DNA of 64,000 bases, taken from NCBI GenBank assembly GCA_016715965.1, contig JADJXG010000001.1, positions 1,245,501-1,309,500 on the forward strand, written 5' to 3'. Below are positions 27,504-35,682 of this stretch, in pieces (the stretch's first letter is position 1; every line of letters starts with the position of its first letter). The position numbers and the translations under genes were made by a program. A model generated the notes under the pieces. The model saw nothing but the letters and a program-made list of their open reading frames with translations. It had not been told where the DNA came from and made no database searches. This stretch comes from Saprospiraceae bacterium (GTDB lineage Bacteria; Bacteroidota; Bacteroidia; Chitinophagales; Saprospiraceae).

Positions 27504-27512
27504 ATATAAGTT
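27504..27512. repeat. right 9-bp target-site duplication of the mobile element
   Basis: ATATAAGTT, a perfect direct repeat of 26738-26746, directly outside the right terminal inverted repeat. Confidence 0.9.
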
Positions 27513-27587
27513 ATAAATTTAATTTTCAAACGTTTTATATTTATGCTTTTTATATACTCATCTCCAGAATAATTCAACAATGAAATC

Positions 27588-29894
27588 ATGAAAAATTTAT
27601 TCGCCATTTTTTTTGTTTTTTCGGGATTTTTCCCACAATTATTGTTGTCCAACCATCAAATCGGATCGTACATTAATTACAAAATCACCCCTGAGCTTCC
27701 GGGACATTTTCTAGTTGAAGGTACTCTTACGGTGTTGAGAGACCCAAATACCATAAATGGTGCGGGCTTTGATTCAAGCATTGAGCTTGGCATTTACCAA
27801 AACAATGGGAGCCATTGGCAGGTTTTAACCACTCAATTTTTAGGATTAAGGCAAATAAAAGAAGTTAGTTTAATCGATATTACTCAATTGTGCCGGGAAA
27901 AGAATCAATTGACAAATATCGAAATGGCTTACTACGATATCAAATTAAGACTTCCTAAAATAAATGGTGACTATTTAATTGCACATCAAAGGTGCTGCCG
28001 TGTAGAAAATATATTTAATATTGAGGACCCGGGACTGGGAGGGATACTCTATCATATTATGATCAGCGCCAAAGGGCAAACTCAGACTCACTCTGGTCCA
28101 CAAATAGATTTGAGTAATTTTCAAAACGCCATTATAGGCGAAAATACCAGCTTTAAAGTTTTGAATCCTTCAATACCGATAGGCATCTTAGGCGTTGAGG
28201 ACTTCCAACCATTTTCTGTTGGTGGACTTGGCGGCTCCTCTCATGGTTTGCCAGGATCTAAAACCCAAGATTGTGATGGGGTTCAACCGGATCCAGGCAA
28301 TTGTTTGCCACCATTTTCCAATGTTAATTATCGCTCCGGATTTTCGAAAGAAAAACCATTGGGTGATTTTGGAAAACTTGAACTTAATCTAAGTACCGGC
28401 AATGTAAATATTCAATCTCAAATCATTGGAAATTTTCTCTCCGGCTTTTTATTAACGGTCTCCAATTTACAAAATGAATTATTAAGTGCTGCTTCCATGG
28501 AATTCATTGCTTCTGTAATTAATGAAAATTCTCCTATTTATCCGATTCGTGGAAATCGATTTTTTGATGAAAACAAAAATGGATTATTAGACATATCGGA
28601 AAAAATCTACAATTTTCCAATCGAAATTATAGGCAAATATTGCAACCACCAGGCCATTAAGAATGGTAAATTTGAAATTAATGCCATCCCAAAAGAAGAA
28701 ATCAATATTTTCAGTGCTTCTCCAATTTGGAATATCAGCTATTTGGGTGAGAATTTTGTAAAACTATCCTCAGATTCCATTCGCCCTTTGGTTGAACAAG
28801 ACATTCCTTTTATAGCAAATGATGCCATTTCCTCGCTTAATTTAACCGGCAATTTTACTAACAGAAGATGCAATGAATCAAGCGAGTACATTTTAATCTT
28901 ACAAAATTCAGGGACTACATCATTATCCGGAATGATTTCAGTTTCAATTGATTCAAAACTGAAATTTATTGAAGTGGATCATCCTTATCAATTTGTAAAT
29001 GGGAGATATCTTTTTGAGATTAATAATTTGGAAGCACTATCAGATGATCTTAAGATACATTTTAAGTTCATCTTTCCTGATGAAAGCCATGTAGGTAAGG
29101 AGCTTCAGATATTAGCGGAATTTGCTTCTTTGCACTATAAAACCACTTACGAAGACAAGACAATTGTGAGGTGTGCTTATGACCCTAATCAAAAGTCGAG
29201 TGTGCCTTTCAATGGTTTTGACAATAGAATCCGTAAAAATCAAACGATAGTTTATACGATTGATTTTGAAAATTTAGGAAATGATACTGCTAAAGATGTA
29301 TTAATCAAGGACATGATCGACTTTAGTCTTAAGCTAAACAGTTTTGAATTACTTGAATCAAGTCATCCTTGCACTCACCATATAGCTGCAGATAGGACTC
29401 TATCATTTTTGTTTAAAAATATCAATCTTCCATATTCAAAACAAAATCCGGAAGCTGCAAAAGGCTTTGTCCGGTTTAAAATGGATCCCGTGGACCACTT
29501 AAAAGAAAACGATGTTATTGTTAATTATGCCAATATCTACTTTGATAAGAACCGTCCCATTATAACCAACTCAGTTTTCAATACCATATATGTTGATCCA
29601 GGCAAAGGCACAAAATCTAAAAAGATAATTGAGGAGTACCTAAAACATACCAAACTCTATCCTCAACCATTTTCTGAAGAATTTCATTTTGAGATTCCAT
29701 ATTATTACTGGTTGGATGGGGAATGCAATTGGAGTCTTTTTAATAGCTTTGGAAAATTGATCAGGGTCGGAAGGTTTTCTGCACCAATCAATATATTAAA
29801 TACCTCTGATTTATCTGACGGTGTATATTTCTTGTTGTTTGATTATAATGGCCAATTAAATCAAACTAAAAAGCTCGTAAAGATCAGCCAATAA
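27588..29894 (+). CDS. T9SS-exported protein with conserved Bacteroidota surface domain
   Basis: A 768-aa secreted protein. Signal peptide MKNLFAIFFVFSGFFPQLLL, ATG at 27588. The N-terminal region begins with N-H-Q-I-G-S-Y-I-N-Y, a motif common at the mature end of large gliding-type surface proteins. A segment near residue 325-335 (FDENKNGLLDISEKIYNFPI) is an EF-hand-like/SdrD-type calcium loop. Residues about 525-665 (YDPNQKSSVPFNG ... IVYTIDFENLGNDTAKDVLI ... VNYANIYFDKNRPIITN) match a conserved domain of Bacteroidota secreted proteins that, from memory, is named DUF7619. A type A sorting domain closes the protein (LYPQPFSEEFHFEIP ... GVYFLLFDYNGQ). The gene lies just after the mobile element, whose insertion 75 bp upstream of the ATG may have altered its promoter. 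Confidence 0.82.
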   Translation: MKNLFAIFFVFSGFFPQLLLSNHQIGSYINYKITPELPGHFLVEGTLTVLRDPNTINGAGFDSSIELGIYQNNGSHWQVLTTQFLGLRQIKEVSLIDITQLCREKNQLTNIEMAYYDIKLRLPKINGDYLIAHQRCCRVENIFNIEDPGLGGILYHIMISAKGQTQTHSGPQIDLSNFQNAIIGENTSFKVLNPSIPIGILGVEDFQPFSVGGLGGSSHGLPGSKTQDCDGVQPDPGNCLPPFSNVNYRSGFSKEKPLGDFGKLELNLSTGNVNIQSQIIGNFLSGFLLTVSNLQNELLSAASMEFIASVINENSPIYPIRGNRFFDENKNGLLDISEKIYNFPIEIIGKYCNHQAIKNGKFEINAIPKEEINIFSASPIWNISYLGENFVKLSSDSIRPLVEQDIPFIANDAISSLNLTGNFTNRRCNESSEYILILQNSGTTSLSGMISVSIDSKLKFIEVDHPYQFVNGRYLFEINNLEALSDDLKIHFKFIFPDESHVGKELQILAEFASLHYKTTYEDKTIVRCAYDPNQKSSVPFNGFDNRIRKNQTIVYTIDFENLGNDTAKDVLIKDMIDFSLKLNSFELLESSHPCTHHIAADRTLSFLFKNINLPYSKQNPEAAKGFVRFKMDPVDHLKENDVIVNYANIYFDKNRPIITNSVFNTIYVDPGKGTKSKKIIEEYLKHTKLYPQPFSEEFHFEIPYYYWLDGECNWSLFNSFGKLIRVGRFSAPINILNTSDLSDGVYFLLFDYNGQLNQTKKLVKISQ

Positions 29895-29953
29895 TATCAG
29901 AAAGCAGAGTAAACTATTTCGTTGGGACAAACACATTCATGGTAATCCCTCTT

Positions 29954-31006
29954 CTAACTCCTCTCTACCACCCACTTGGCTACTGCAGGGGCTAATTCTT
30001 TCTGGGATTTGGCACCAACGAAAACTCCGATGTGGCCTCCAGGGAAAGCGTACAGTTGTTTGTCCTTGCTTCCAATGTGGTCCATCACTGCAATCGTAGA
30101 GTCATTCGGGATGATGTTGTCTTCAGTCGCATAAACATTGAGAAAAGGAATGGTCATTTTTTTGAGATCTACTTTTTTTCCATCCAACTCGAATTCTCCT
30201 TTAATGAGTTTGTTGTCCCGGAATAGATCTTTGATATATTTCCGGTACATCTCGCCGGATAGATCCGGGCAATCTGCCTTCCATTTTTCCATTCGAAGAA
30301 AGTTCATCAATTTTTCCCGATCCTCTGCCATTTCCAATACACCAAAAAACTTTGCGATGTCCATGGATGGTTTGAGCATACTGAATGCGTTGTTGAGCAT
30401 ATCTGCACTGATGATTCCCTGGGTCTCCGCCATGGTGTCGGCATCGACGTATTTGGTCCATTTGTAGAGCATGTTGCATTGGGTATCCGTAAAATCATAA
30501 GGTGCCACATAGGTCGTCAGAGTTTTTAACTTTTCCGGATGAATGGCTGCATAGATCATGCTGAAAAGACCTCCCTGACAGATCCCCATCTTATGGATTT
30601 TGTCCATTTTGTGGGTTTTGCGGACGAAATCGATGGCATCGTTCATATATCCAAGGATATAATCCTCCATGGTAAGATATCGGTCAGCCTTGCTGGGATA
30701 TCCCCAGTCCATGATATAGATGTCTAATCCTTCATCCAGGAGTTTCTTCATCAAGCTGCGGTCCGGTTGAAGATCGAGCACATCATGGCGGTTCATAATG
30801 GCAAAAGAAACCAAAACAGGTATTTTGGTCTTGGCTGGCGTATCTCTGAGATAATGGTACATTTTTACCTTGTCGCAGGACCAAACAAGTTCCTTTGGAG
30901 TGGTAGCCACTTCCACTTCTTCGATGGATTTAAGGGTGCTGTATCCTTTTCTGATTTTTTCACCGATTTCGACAAATTCGGAAAAGACTGAGTTCGTATT
31001 GACCAT
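29954..31006 (-). CDS. phaC: class III poly(R)-hydroxyalkanoate synthase, PhaC subunit
   Basis: A 350-aa alpha/beta-hydrolase-fold enzyme that polymerises (R)-hydroxyacyl-CoA into PHA granules. The lipase-like box with catalytic Cys143 is M-G-I-C-Q-G-G. Asp and His of the triad lie in VYATEDNIIPNDST and FPGGHIGVFVG. The YIMDWGYPSKADRYLTMEDY segment is characteristic of PhaC. Length matches the short class III subunit, which needs PhaE; phaE is directly upstream (96 bp). That intergenic region contains a terminator-like hairpin and then a promoter element, so phaC may be transcribed separately from, or attenuated after, phaE. Confidence 0.95.
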   Translation of the reverse strand: MVNTNSVFSEFVEIGEKIRKGYSTLKSIEEVEVATTPKELVWSCDKVKMYHYLRDTPAKTKIPVLVSFAIMNRHDVLDLQPDRSLMKKLLDEGLDIYIMDWGYPSKADRYLTMEDYILGYMNDAIDFVRKTHKMDKIHKMGICQGGLFSMIYAAIHPEKLKTLTTYVAPYDFTDTQCNMLYKWTKYVDADTMAETQGIISADMLNNAFSMLKPSMDIAKFFGVLEMAEDREKLMNFLRMEKWKADCPDLSGEMYRKYIKDLFRDNKLIKGEFELDGKKVDLKKMTIPFLNVYATEDNIIPNDSTIAVMDHIGSKDKQLYAFPGGHIGVFVGAKSQKELAPAVAKWVVERS

Positions 31007-31026
31007 GGTTTGATTTAATTAAGCCG

Positions 31027-31034
31027 CAAATGTA
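31027..31034 (-). promoter_or_regulatory. -7 promoter element for phaC
   Basis: Reads TACATTTG on the minus strand, 20 bp before the phaC ATG and downstream of the phaE terminator hairpin. Confidence 0.5.
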
Positions 31035-31051
31035 GACAAAAGGCATAAACT

Positions 31052-31081
31052 AAAAAAGCCCATCCAAAAGGACAGGCTTTT
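31052..31081 (-). terminator. terminator or attenuator between phaE and phaC
   Basis: On the minus strand a 7-bp stem (31081-31075 with 31060-31054) with additional pairs in the loop is followed by a short T-run (complement of A at 31052-31057). It lies about 20 bp after the phaE stop. Confidence 0.65.
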
Positions 31082-31102
31082 AATTGTAAACCTATTTCTG
31101 AT

Positions 31103-32611
31103 TTATTTTTTCTTGGTAGCCGTTGCTTTAGGCGCTTCTTGTTTTGGCTCGGATTTCTTGTTTTCCTCCATTCCTGCCCACATTTTCTCAAGGTTGCGGT
31201 ACATTTTCTTCAGATCATAGATGCTTTTGTAAACTTCATCCATTTCTGTGCGGGTAGCTACTGGCATATTGACCAAAAACAAAGACTCCATCTGATCATC
31301 AATGTCTTTTTTCAATCTCATCTGTAAGCTGCTCACCTCAGTCATCAACTTGCTGTATGCGTCGCTGTTAAACAAGTCTGTAAACACCTCATCGCCAGTT
31401 ACCAACCAATCCTGATACAATTTAACAAAACTGTCAATGCTCTTCCCTTCACCAATTTGTGCAGCCACCTTATCTGCCAGTTTATCCATGGCTTTCAAAC
31501 CGTGCTGATAAATCATGTACTGAAGTTCGTTGTTTTTGAGATTAAATTCTACCATTAATTCGTAGATTTCATTCCACACCTGAGCAGATTTGACGGGTCC
31601 ATTCTGGTTCATCATTTTGGTCAGAGGGGATACTGCCTCATTCATGGCTGTCCTCCAATTGTGATACATTTCCCAGGCATTGGTGTATGGATTTTGCTGA
31701 ATGCCGGGAATTTGCTGAAACTGATTTTTCATTTGTGCATAATTGCTCAATCCACTTTGGCTTGCTTCCTTCATAAACTGAACAAACTGTGCATTCATTT
31801 GCTCCATCATTTTCTGGCTGCCTTCTGGCATAAATTTGAAGAAACTATCCACAAAGGATTTATATTTTTCAGGGCTTAAAGCTTCCATAAATTTCTCTGC
31901 AGAAAATGTTTTGTCATTCATGGACTTAAACATTGGCATCCACAATTCAAAGAATTTGCTGAGGCTCTCAGACATATTGGTCATACCTTTAAAGGTATCT
32001 GCTGAAGTGAGGTTTGAAAACTGTTTTACCCAATCACCATAAGATTGATTCATGGTGTCGAGATATTGCTTGGTCATTTGTCCCCATTGCTGAAACCCAT
32101 CGGCCATTTGTCCCTGGATTCCGTTCTTCTGGAAGAAGGGATTGTTTTGCATCATATTTACAAATGGATTCTGATTCATCATGGACATCATCGGATTTTG
32201 GCCCATCATGGTATTCCACTGATTTTTGGATTGATCCATCCAGTTTTGCCATTGCGACATCCAGTCAGTTGTATTTGGTGCTTGGCTGTTGTTTGTACCC
32301 ATCTGGCCAAATGCATTTTTCGCCATGGTCATCTGGTTTTCCAGCCACTGCTTGAAAAAATTTTGGGCCATTTCTGCGCTGTTGTTCATGTTTTGATTGA
32401 TTTTGTTGATATTTTCAGTTGTTTTTTCAGCAAACTCCTTTGAAGATTTTGCCGTCTTATGAAATAACTCCTGACCCTTGTCCAATGTTTCGTTGACCAT
32501 GGGAATGTTGGAGCTTAGTTTTTTGGTGGCCTCTACTGCTTTCTCTACCATTGTAGCCTGTGTGTCGATGATCTGCTCTACAATGTTTTTAGTTTTCTGT
32601 GAATTTGACAT
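31103..32611 (-). CDS. phaE: poly(R)-hydroxyalkanoate synthase subunit PhaE
   Basis: A 502-aa protein, recognised as PhaE by its place next to class III phaC and by its C-terminal region: VKLYQDWLVTGDEVFTDLF followed by a helical segment ending with VATRTEMDEVYKSIYDLKKM, where PhaE proteins keep a heptad-like tail. The N-terminal 250 residues are amphipathic helices of phasin-like character and a middle part unusually rich in Met, Asn, Gln and Trp (QMGTNNSQAPNTTDWMSQWQ). A Lys/Ala-rich tail closes the protein. It is longer than the roughly 350-aa Chromatiaceae subunit, mostly through this N-terminal helical region. PhaE activates PhaC. A shared promoter was not found. Confidence 0.88.
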   Translation of the reverse strand: MSNSQKTKNIVEQIIDTQATMVEKAVEATKKLSSNIPMVNETLDKGQELFHKTAKSSKEFAEKTTENINKINQNMNNSAEMAQNFFKQWLENQMTMAKNAFGQMGTNNSQAPNTTDWMSQWQNWMDQSKNQWNTMMGQNPMMSMMNQNPFVNMMQNNPFFQKNGIQGQMADGFQQWGQMTKQYLDTMNQSYGDWVKQFSNLTSADTFKGMTNMSESLSKFFELWMPMFKSMNDKTFSAEKFMEALSPEKYKSFVDSFFKFMPEGSQKMMEQMNAQFVQFMKEASQSGLSNYAQMKNQFQQIPGIQQNPYTNAWEMYHNWRTAMNEAVSPLTKMMNQNGPVKSAQVWNEIYELMVEFNLKNNELQYMIYQHGLKAMDKLADKVAAQIGEGKSIDSFVKLYQDWLVTGDEVFTDLFNSDAYSKLMTEVSSLQMRLKKDIDDQMESLFLVNMPVATRTEMDEVYKSIYDLKKMYRNLEKMWAGMEENKKSEPKQEAPKATATKKK

Positions 32612-32716
32612 ATTTTTTAATTATTTATATTTACGAAAATAGTTCTATAATTGCAACGCAAAATTAAGGCCTTTGGGATATAAGTGCCTGTCAATAAATT
32701 ATTAATAAGCGTTAAG

Positions 32717-33130
32717 ATGATACAAAAGGGAGATGAATTCAGACACAAATTCAGTTATTCGCAGACTGATGTGGATTTATATTCAAAGGTGAGCGGCGAT
32801 ACCAATCCTCTGCACACAGATCCTGAGGTAGGCAAAAACAGCATTTTTGGTAGAAATATCATTCATGGCTTTTTGGGCGGTTCGGTGTTTACCAAAATAT
32901 TTGGTGCCTTGTGGATGGTGGATGGCCATGTTTACCTAAAACAAACCATGCAGTGGCTCAAGCCTATGTTTGTTGATACAGAGTATGAGGCTGTCATTAC
33001 GGTCAAGGAAATTTTTCCTGAAAAAAACCGCGTTCTTTATGACTGTGCCATCTATGAAGTTTCCACAGGAGATCAAACTTTTACGGGAGAGGCTTTACTG
33101 ATGAACAAGAAACAATACATTTGGTCATAA
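32717..33130 (+). CDS. MaoC-family (R)-specific enoyl-CoA hydratase, PhaJ-like
   Basis: A 137-aa hot-dog-fold protein. The hydratase motif is present as D-V-D-L-Y-S-K-V-S-G-D-T-N-P-L-H (Asp and His catalytic pair), then GRNIIHGFLGGSVFTKIFG. In PhaJ this enzyme supplies (R)-3-hydroxyacyl-CoA from beta-oxidation to PHA synthase, consistent with phaE and phaC next door. The ATG at 32717 is chosen over a GTG at 32684 because it gives the usual short N-terminus before the first strand. It is divergent from phaE (105 bp between start codons). The cupin gene follows 16 bp later, so they are likely co-transcribed. Confidence 0.88.
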   Translation: MIQKGDEFRHKFSYSQTDVDLYSKVSGDTNPLHTDPEVGKNSIFGRNIIHGFLGGSVFTKIFGALWMVDGHVYLKQTMQWLKPMFVDTEYEAVITVKEIFPEKNRVLYDCAIYEVSTGDQTFTGEALLMNKKQYIWS

Positions 33131-33146
33131 TTACCCCTCCCAGAAA

Positions 33147-33512
33147 ATGGCAGAATCGAAAATAATTCGGTCGGCAGATACGCAGGAGAGTTTTATTGAA
33201 GAGGCTTGCTTCATTCGCGAATTGTTCAAATCTACAGATGACACTGTTTCTTTTGCCGATGCCAGACTTTCTCCTGGACAAAGATCAAAAAATCATTTCC
33301 TTCAGGCCGATGAATATTACTACATCCGTTCCGGAAAAGGGGAAATGTACCTCGATGGTAAACTCAATGGTCTGGTTGAGCCGGGTGATCTCGTAAGAAT
33401 CCAAAAACATCGCGCACAATACATCCACAATATTGGATCGGAAGATCTTGTTTTCCTTTGTGTTTGTCTGCCTGCATTTCAGCAGGACCTTTATACTGCT
33501 ATAGAATATTGA
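33147..33512 (+). CDS. small single-domain cupin protein
   Basis: A 121-aa protein with a cupin beta-barrel. Motif 1 appears as G-x-x-S-x-x-H-x(5)-E-x-Y-Y-I-x-x-G-x-G (SPGQRSKNHFLQADEYYYIR), motif 2 as E-P-G-D-L-V-R-I-x-K-H-x-x-H-like (VEPGDLVRIQKHRAQYIHN). The expected metal ligands His, Glu and His can be placed in these two motifs. Small cupins range from sugar epimerases to dioxygenases and transcription-linked sensors, so no reaction can be assigned. It lies 16 bp downstream of the PhaJ-like gene, perhaps as a regulator or accessory of PHA metabolism (inference). Confidence 0.8.
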   Translation: MAESKIIRSADTQESFIEEACFIRELFKSTDDTVSFADARLSPGQRSKNHFLQADEYYYIRSGKGEMYLDGKLNGLVEPGDLVRIQKHRAQYIHNIGSEDLVFLCVCLPAFQQDLYTAIEY

Positions 33513-33556
33513 GTTTTAAAAAATCAAATAGATCTCGCATCGTGCTTTAAGAGGAC

Positions 33557-34072
33557 TTACTCAGCGCTTGGATTCTTTGTCAGCTGGGCATTAAATGATC
33601 CGGTATCAAATTGCACATGCCGAACCTTTAGTTTGCCATCTGCCGTAAATTCATCCGTAAAGATAAATGGCAATTCGACCCTGTTGCCGGTCGGTGGCAA
33701 ATTTTGCATAGGTTCCGTGTTCGTACCCTTAAACACGCCTCGTACACAGACCATATTGTCTTTGGCAAATATCTGAATCACTTCATGCCTCACATCTGGA
33801 AAGCTCCCTTTTTGACCAGCCATCAGCCCTTTAAAAACTTCCAGATTTCCCGGCTCTGGCAAAAAAGGATTGTGAATTTGATAATCCGCTGTCAGAAATT
33901 CGTCAAACTTTACGGTTTCTCCCGCATCCATGGCTGCTAAAATGGATTTGACAGTCGCTATATTTCGGGCTTCTGTAGTTTCACTTTCTGAGGCATTGGG
34001 TTCATTACAAGCAGTCAAAAAAACGGTCATAATTCCAAATTGTAGTAAGTTGCTCAAAAATAAGGTTTTCAT
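33557..34072 (-). CDS. exported SnoaL/NTF2-like protein (probable lipoprotein)
   Basis: About 171 aa from ATG 34072, or 177 from ATG 34090. The N-terminus is a lipoprotein signal with lipobox-like L-T-A-C just before NEPNASESE. The mature part is a single NTF2-fold/SnoaL-type (ester cyclase) domain with E-A-R-N-I-A-T-V-K-S-I-L-A-A-M-D-A-G, TADYQIHNPFLP, FPDVRHEVIQIFA and PTGNRVELPFIFTDEF. SnoaL enzymes cyclise polyketide intermediates, but the fold is reused for many purposes, and no catalytic Asp/His set is confirmed. It is the last gene of a seven-gene minus-strand run (39093 to 33557) that holds two more exported SnoaL-like proteins. Confidence 0.75.
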   Translation of the reverse strand: MKTLFLSNLLQFGIMTVFLTACNEPNASESETTEARNIATVKSILAAMDAGETVKFDEFLTADYQIHNPFLPEPGNLEVFKGLMAGQKGSFPDVRHEVIQIFAKDNMVCVRGVFKGTNTEPMQNLPPTGNRVELPFIFTDEFTADGKLKVRHVQFDTGSFNAQLTKNPSAE

Positions 34073-34165
34073 TTTTACTTTTTTAATCATTTAATAAATA
34101 ACAGGACAAAATTATGGCCTGGTTAAATTCCGGTCATTGTATGAAAACAGCTTTGTATGGTTTAC

Positions 34166-35092
34166 TTACGATCTTTCTCGGTACTGGACCGGGGTAAAAC
34201 TGGTGAGCTTTTTAAAAAACTTATTGAAGTGAGATGGATCTGAGAAATCCAGCCGATAAGCAATCTCCGCATTTGAGAGCTGGGTGTATAATAAATAAGC
34301 CTTTGCCTCATTCAACAACATAGCATCAATGAGCTCTCCGGCAGTCTTGTCCGACTGTGCCTTTATAATTCTATTCAAATGATCGGAGCTGATGTGCAAC
34401 AGTTCTGCATAATCAGATACTTTCCGGTATTGTAGGAAATGTTGTCCCACCAGTTTTATAAATCTGGTAAATAGAGCATTCGCTCCTGAGTCTTTCTCTG
34501 TGTCTTTCAGTTCTAAACGTTCGTATTCTCTGTTGGCGAGCAACAGGATAAGTTGCACATAAAGTCGAACTGCAGTTGCCAAATCATTTTGTCTGTATTT
34601 TATCTCGTCATTGATTTTAAAAATAATATTTTCGACTTCGCTGGCTTTTGACTCTTCCAATTTAAAACAATGAACTCCGGTGTAATTGAAAAATGGAAAT
34701 CGATCTCTTTTATTTTTCTTTAAAAGTGACTCTCCCATAAATTCTTCACTGAACAACATGTAGTATACTTTGAAATCTTGACTCTTGTTGTAAAGAGAGA
34801 AAATCTGTCCGGGAAATCCAAATACAATAAAGTCCTTGCCGGGTTGGTAACTCTCCAATCCAATGTCAAATTGTGCACTTCCTGACCTCACCAATGAAAT
34901 CCGAAAATATTGGGTTTTAATCGGACCAATCTTGTCTTTGATATTGGTAGATGAATAAAGTCCAAAGCCTCCTTCCACCAATTCTTTTGATCCATCCAAT
35001 CCAAAATCGCTCTTCAAAGAATAATCCTTGTGAAGCTGGTGCAGGAAGGAATCGAGTTGGACCGTTTTAATGTCTTCCTTACCTTTTTTCAT
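34166..35092 (-). CDS. AraC-family transcriptional regulator
   Basis: A 308-aa regulator with an N-terminal cupin-like sensing region (about residues 40-130) and a C-terminal pair of helix-turn-helices (about 225-305: VGQHFLQYRKVSDYAELLHI, then AQSDKTAGELIDAMLLNEAK and IAYRLDFSDPSHFNKFFKKL-type recognition helix, ending FTPVQYRER). It sits inside the minus-strand operon of SnoaL-like genes, between two of them (47 bp and 75-93 bp gaps), so it probably regulates its own operon. The signal sensed by the cupin-like domain is unknown. Confidence 0.9.
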   Translation of the reverse strand: MKKGKEDIKTVQLDSFLHQLHKDYSLKSDFGLDGSKELVEGGFGLYSSTNIKDKIGPIKTQYFRISLVRSGSAQFDIGLESYQPGKDFIVFGFPGQIFSLYNKSQDFKVYYMLFSEEFMGESLLKKNKRDRFPFFNYTGVHCFKLEESKASEVENIIFKINDEIKYRQNDLATAVRLYVQLILLLANREYERLELKDTEKDSGANALFTRFIKLVGQHFLQYRKVSDYAELLHISSDHLNRIIKAQSDKTAGELIDAMLLNEAKAYLLYTQLSNAEIAYRLDFSDPSHFNKFFKKLTSFTPVQYRERS

Positions 35093-35139
35093 TTGTCAAT
35101 AATAATTGACAAAAATAAGATTTAACCCTGACTGATAAA

Positions 35140-35643
35140 TTATTCAGAAACCAATTGCTGTCTTATCCCCAACAAGTCAATTTCGTTCCAGCTTTCTGCA
35201 AAACGACCATTCTCTATGCGATGGATCACAATACCGGAAAATTGAACCCGTTTGTTGGTCGCAGCAATACCCATAAATTCTCCCTGATGGGTTGCTTCTG
35301 CGGTAAATCGAAAGCATACAATATCCTCCTCTGCAATGATCTGGGTCAAGGTGAACTGAATGTCTGGAAAAATTTTACGATAGGTCTCCACATAATACAT
35401 CGCTCCCTCAATTCCTGAAGGTTGGTCTGGAAAGCTTGGGTTGCCATCCTTCCAATTTTGAGCAAAAACATCTGCCACCACTTCGCGGTTGCGGTTTTGA
35501 TTCCATCCTTCAAGAATCCACTTCTTTACAAGTGCTTTGTTGTTTTCAATGACTTGTCTTGTTTCCATTTTTTTTGAATTCGAAGTACAATTTAATAAAA
35601 TGAGGCAAACACCACAACAATATAAAAATAATGTGAATTTCAT
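35140..35643 (-). CDS. exported SnoaL-like protein (probable lipoprotein)
   Basis: A 167-aa protein with an N-terminal lipoprotein signal (FTLFLYCCGVCLILLNCTSN; probable lipidated Cys in L-L-N-C). The mature region is a SnoaL-type NTF2 fold, with VKKWILEGWNQNRNREVVAD, an N-W-K-D-G-N-P-S motif, FPDIQFTLTQIIAEEDIVCF and the family's typical (G/F)-M-G-I-A-A-T-N-K-R-V-Q-F-S-G. The pattern of I/V-x-H-R-I-E-N-G-(R/K)-(F/I)-x-E-x-W-x-x-x-D near the C-terminus is the SnoaL signature, which can hold the proton-transfer Asp. Middle gene of the seven-gene operon; 47 bp upstream of the AraC gene. Enzymatic role unproven, especially outside the cytoplasm. Confidence 0.8.
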   Translation of the reverse strand: MKFTLFLYCCGVCLILLNCTSNSKKMETRQVIENNKALVKKWILEGWNQNRNREVVADVFAQNWKDGNPSFPDQPSGIEGAMYYVETYRKIFPDIQFTLTQIIAEEDIVCFRFTAEATHQGEFMGIAATNKRVQFSGIVIHRIENGRFAESWNEIDLLGIRQQLVSE

Positions 35644-35682
35644 ATAAAATTTATCAATAAGTTCTGAATGAATAATTATTCA

